NCBI GenBank assembly: GCA_946535695.1
Contig: CAMNDS010000074.1
Coordinates: 1-5,090 of the forward strand
Reading direction: 5' to 3'
Length of the DNA stretch: 5,090 bases
Source: an uncultured Clostridia bacterium
Lineage (GTDB): Bacteria; Bacillota; Clostridia; Oscillospirales; Acutalibacteraceae
Numbering within the stretch: position 1 is the first letter of the stretch; the number at the start of each line of letters is the position of its first letter. This document shows positions 4,818-5,090 of this stretch, in pieces. The notes beneath the pieces were generated by a model that did no database searches, had not been told where the DNA came from, and saw nothing but the letters and a program-made list of their open reading frames with translations. Both the position numbers and the translations under genes were made by a program.

Positions 4818-4845
4818 TTGCAAAAAAAAATCAATTTGTTATAAT
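4818..4845 (+). promoter_or_regulatory. Extended -10 promoter for the EcfT-like gene
   Basis: TATAAT (4840-4845) is preceded by TGT, making an extended -10 (TGnTATAAT). TTGCAA (4818-4823, 4/6) at a 16-nt spacing could act as -35. The predicted transcript start, about 4851-4853, falls on or next to the ATG at 4853. Confidence 0.55.
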
Positions 4846-4852
4846 TTTATAT

Positions 4853-5090
4853 ATGAAAAAAATAATAAATCTATCTTATATAAATCCTATAATAAAAACA
4901 ATTTTATCTTTATTTCTCACAATTTTGAATGCTATAGCAGTGAGTTTAGTTTCTAAAATTTTTCTTTTATCATTTTCACTTTTATGCTTATTTTTCCTTG
5001 AAAAAAAAATAAAATTAAGAAAATTTAAAGTAATTTTGATTTTTTTTGCGGTATCATTTTTTTCAAATATTTTTATTACACATGGCAATA
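4853..5090 (+). CDS. EcfT-like transmembrane component of an ECF transporter (3' end outside window)
   Basis: The first 79 residues of a membrane protein are visible; the frame is open to the window edge. After a short N-terminus, Y-I-N-P-I-I-K-T (9-16) resembles the LDPRTK region that opens EcfT/CbiQ proteins. A hydrophobic pair follows (about 15-50), then a basic loop, EKKIKLRKFK (about 53-62), and another membrane segment ending NIFITHGN (72-79), like the NLFxTxG motif of EcfT. EcfT is the membrane scaffold that couples two ATPases (EcfA1/A2) to a substrate-binding S component for vitamin or metal uptake. The ATPase partners would be expected nearby, outside the window. No Shine-Dalgarno site precedes the ATG, and the predicted promoter sits so close that the mRNA could be leaderless. 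Assignment to the family rests on short motifs; that it is a polytopic membrane protein is near certain. Confidence 0.55.
   Translation, partial: MKKIINLSYINPIIKTILSLFLTILNAIAVSLVSKIFLLSFSLLCLFFLEKKIKLRKFKVILIFFAVSFFSNIFITHGN

Noticed and set aside
4876..5088. Minus-strand ORF opposite the EcfT-like gene
   Set aside because: It is a low-complexity Lys/Ile/Phe translation of AT-rich DNA. The plus strand has a promoter and EcfT-like motifs instead.

Overview
The window is AT-rich DNA with near-consensus housekeeping promoters (TTGACA/TATAAT), strong GGAGG-type ribosome binding sites and TTG/ATA start codons. With the gene order infC-rpmI-rplT, this suggests a low-GC Gram-positive bacterium, most likely in the Clostridia. 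The very strong AT bias and lysine/asparagine-rich proteins would also fit a host-associated member with a shrinking genome, but that is inference.

The left part (1-2330) is accessory and looks like a surface-protein region. It opens with the helical C-terminus of an unrecognised protein (1-171). A small secreted or membrane-anchored protein follows, with its own perfect promoter and probably a TTG start (367-795). Convergent to it is a minus-strand locus (2227 down to 921) that encodes a signal-peptide ORF, a membrane segment, a long charged helical rod and a cysteine-rich C-terminal domain. A convergent terminator hairpin (832-859) separates the two.

The minus-strand locus is the most interesting part. 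It is read as two ORFs, a 57-residue signal-peptide ORF and a 372-residue rod protein. They overlap in open frame exactly across a run of seven G residues (plus-strand C7, 2101-2107). One extra G would fuse them into a single 435-residue exported protein. This could be a phase-variable switch, a frameshifting or slippage site, a decaying gene, or a sequence error.

The right part (2389-5090) is conserved core. Divergent from the surface locus is a promoter for infC (IF3, apparently starting at an ATA codon), rpmI (L35) and rplT (L20). The DNA-uptake recombination mediator dprA follows 10 nt after rplT and is probably co-transcribed. After a short gap with a promoter of its own begins a membrane protein resembling EcfT of ECF vitamin/metal transporters, cut off by the window end. 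dprA and the EcfT-like gene both lack a visible Shine-Dalgarno site.
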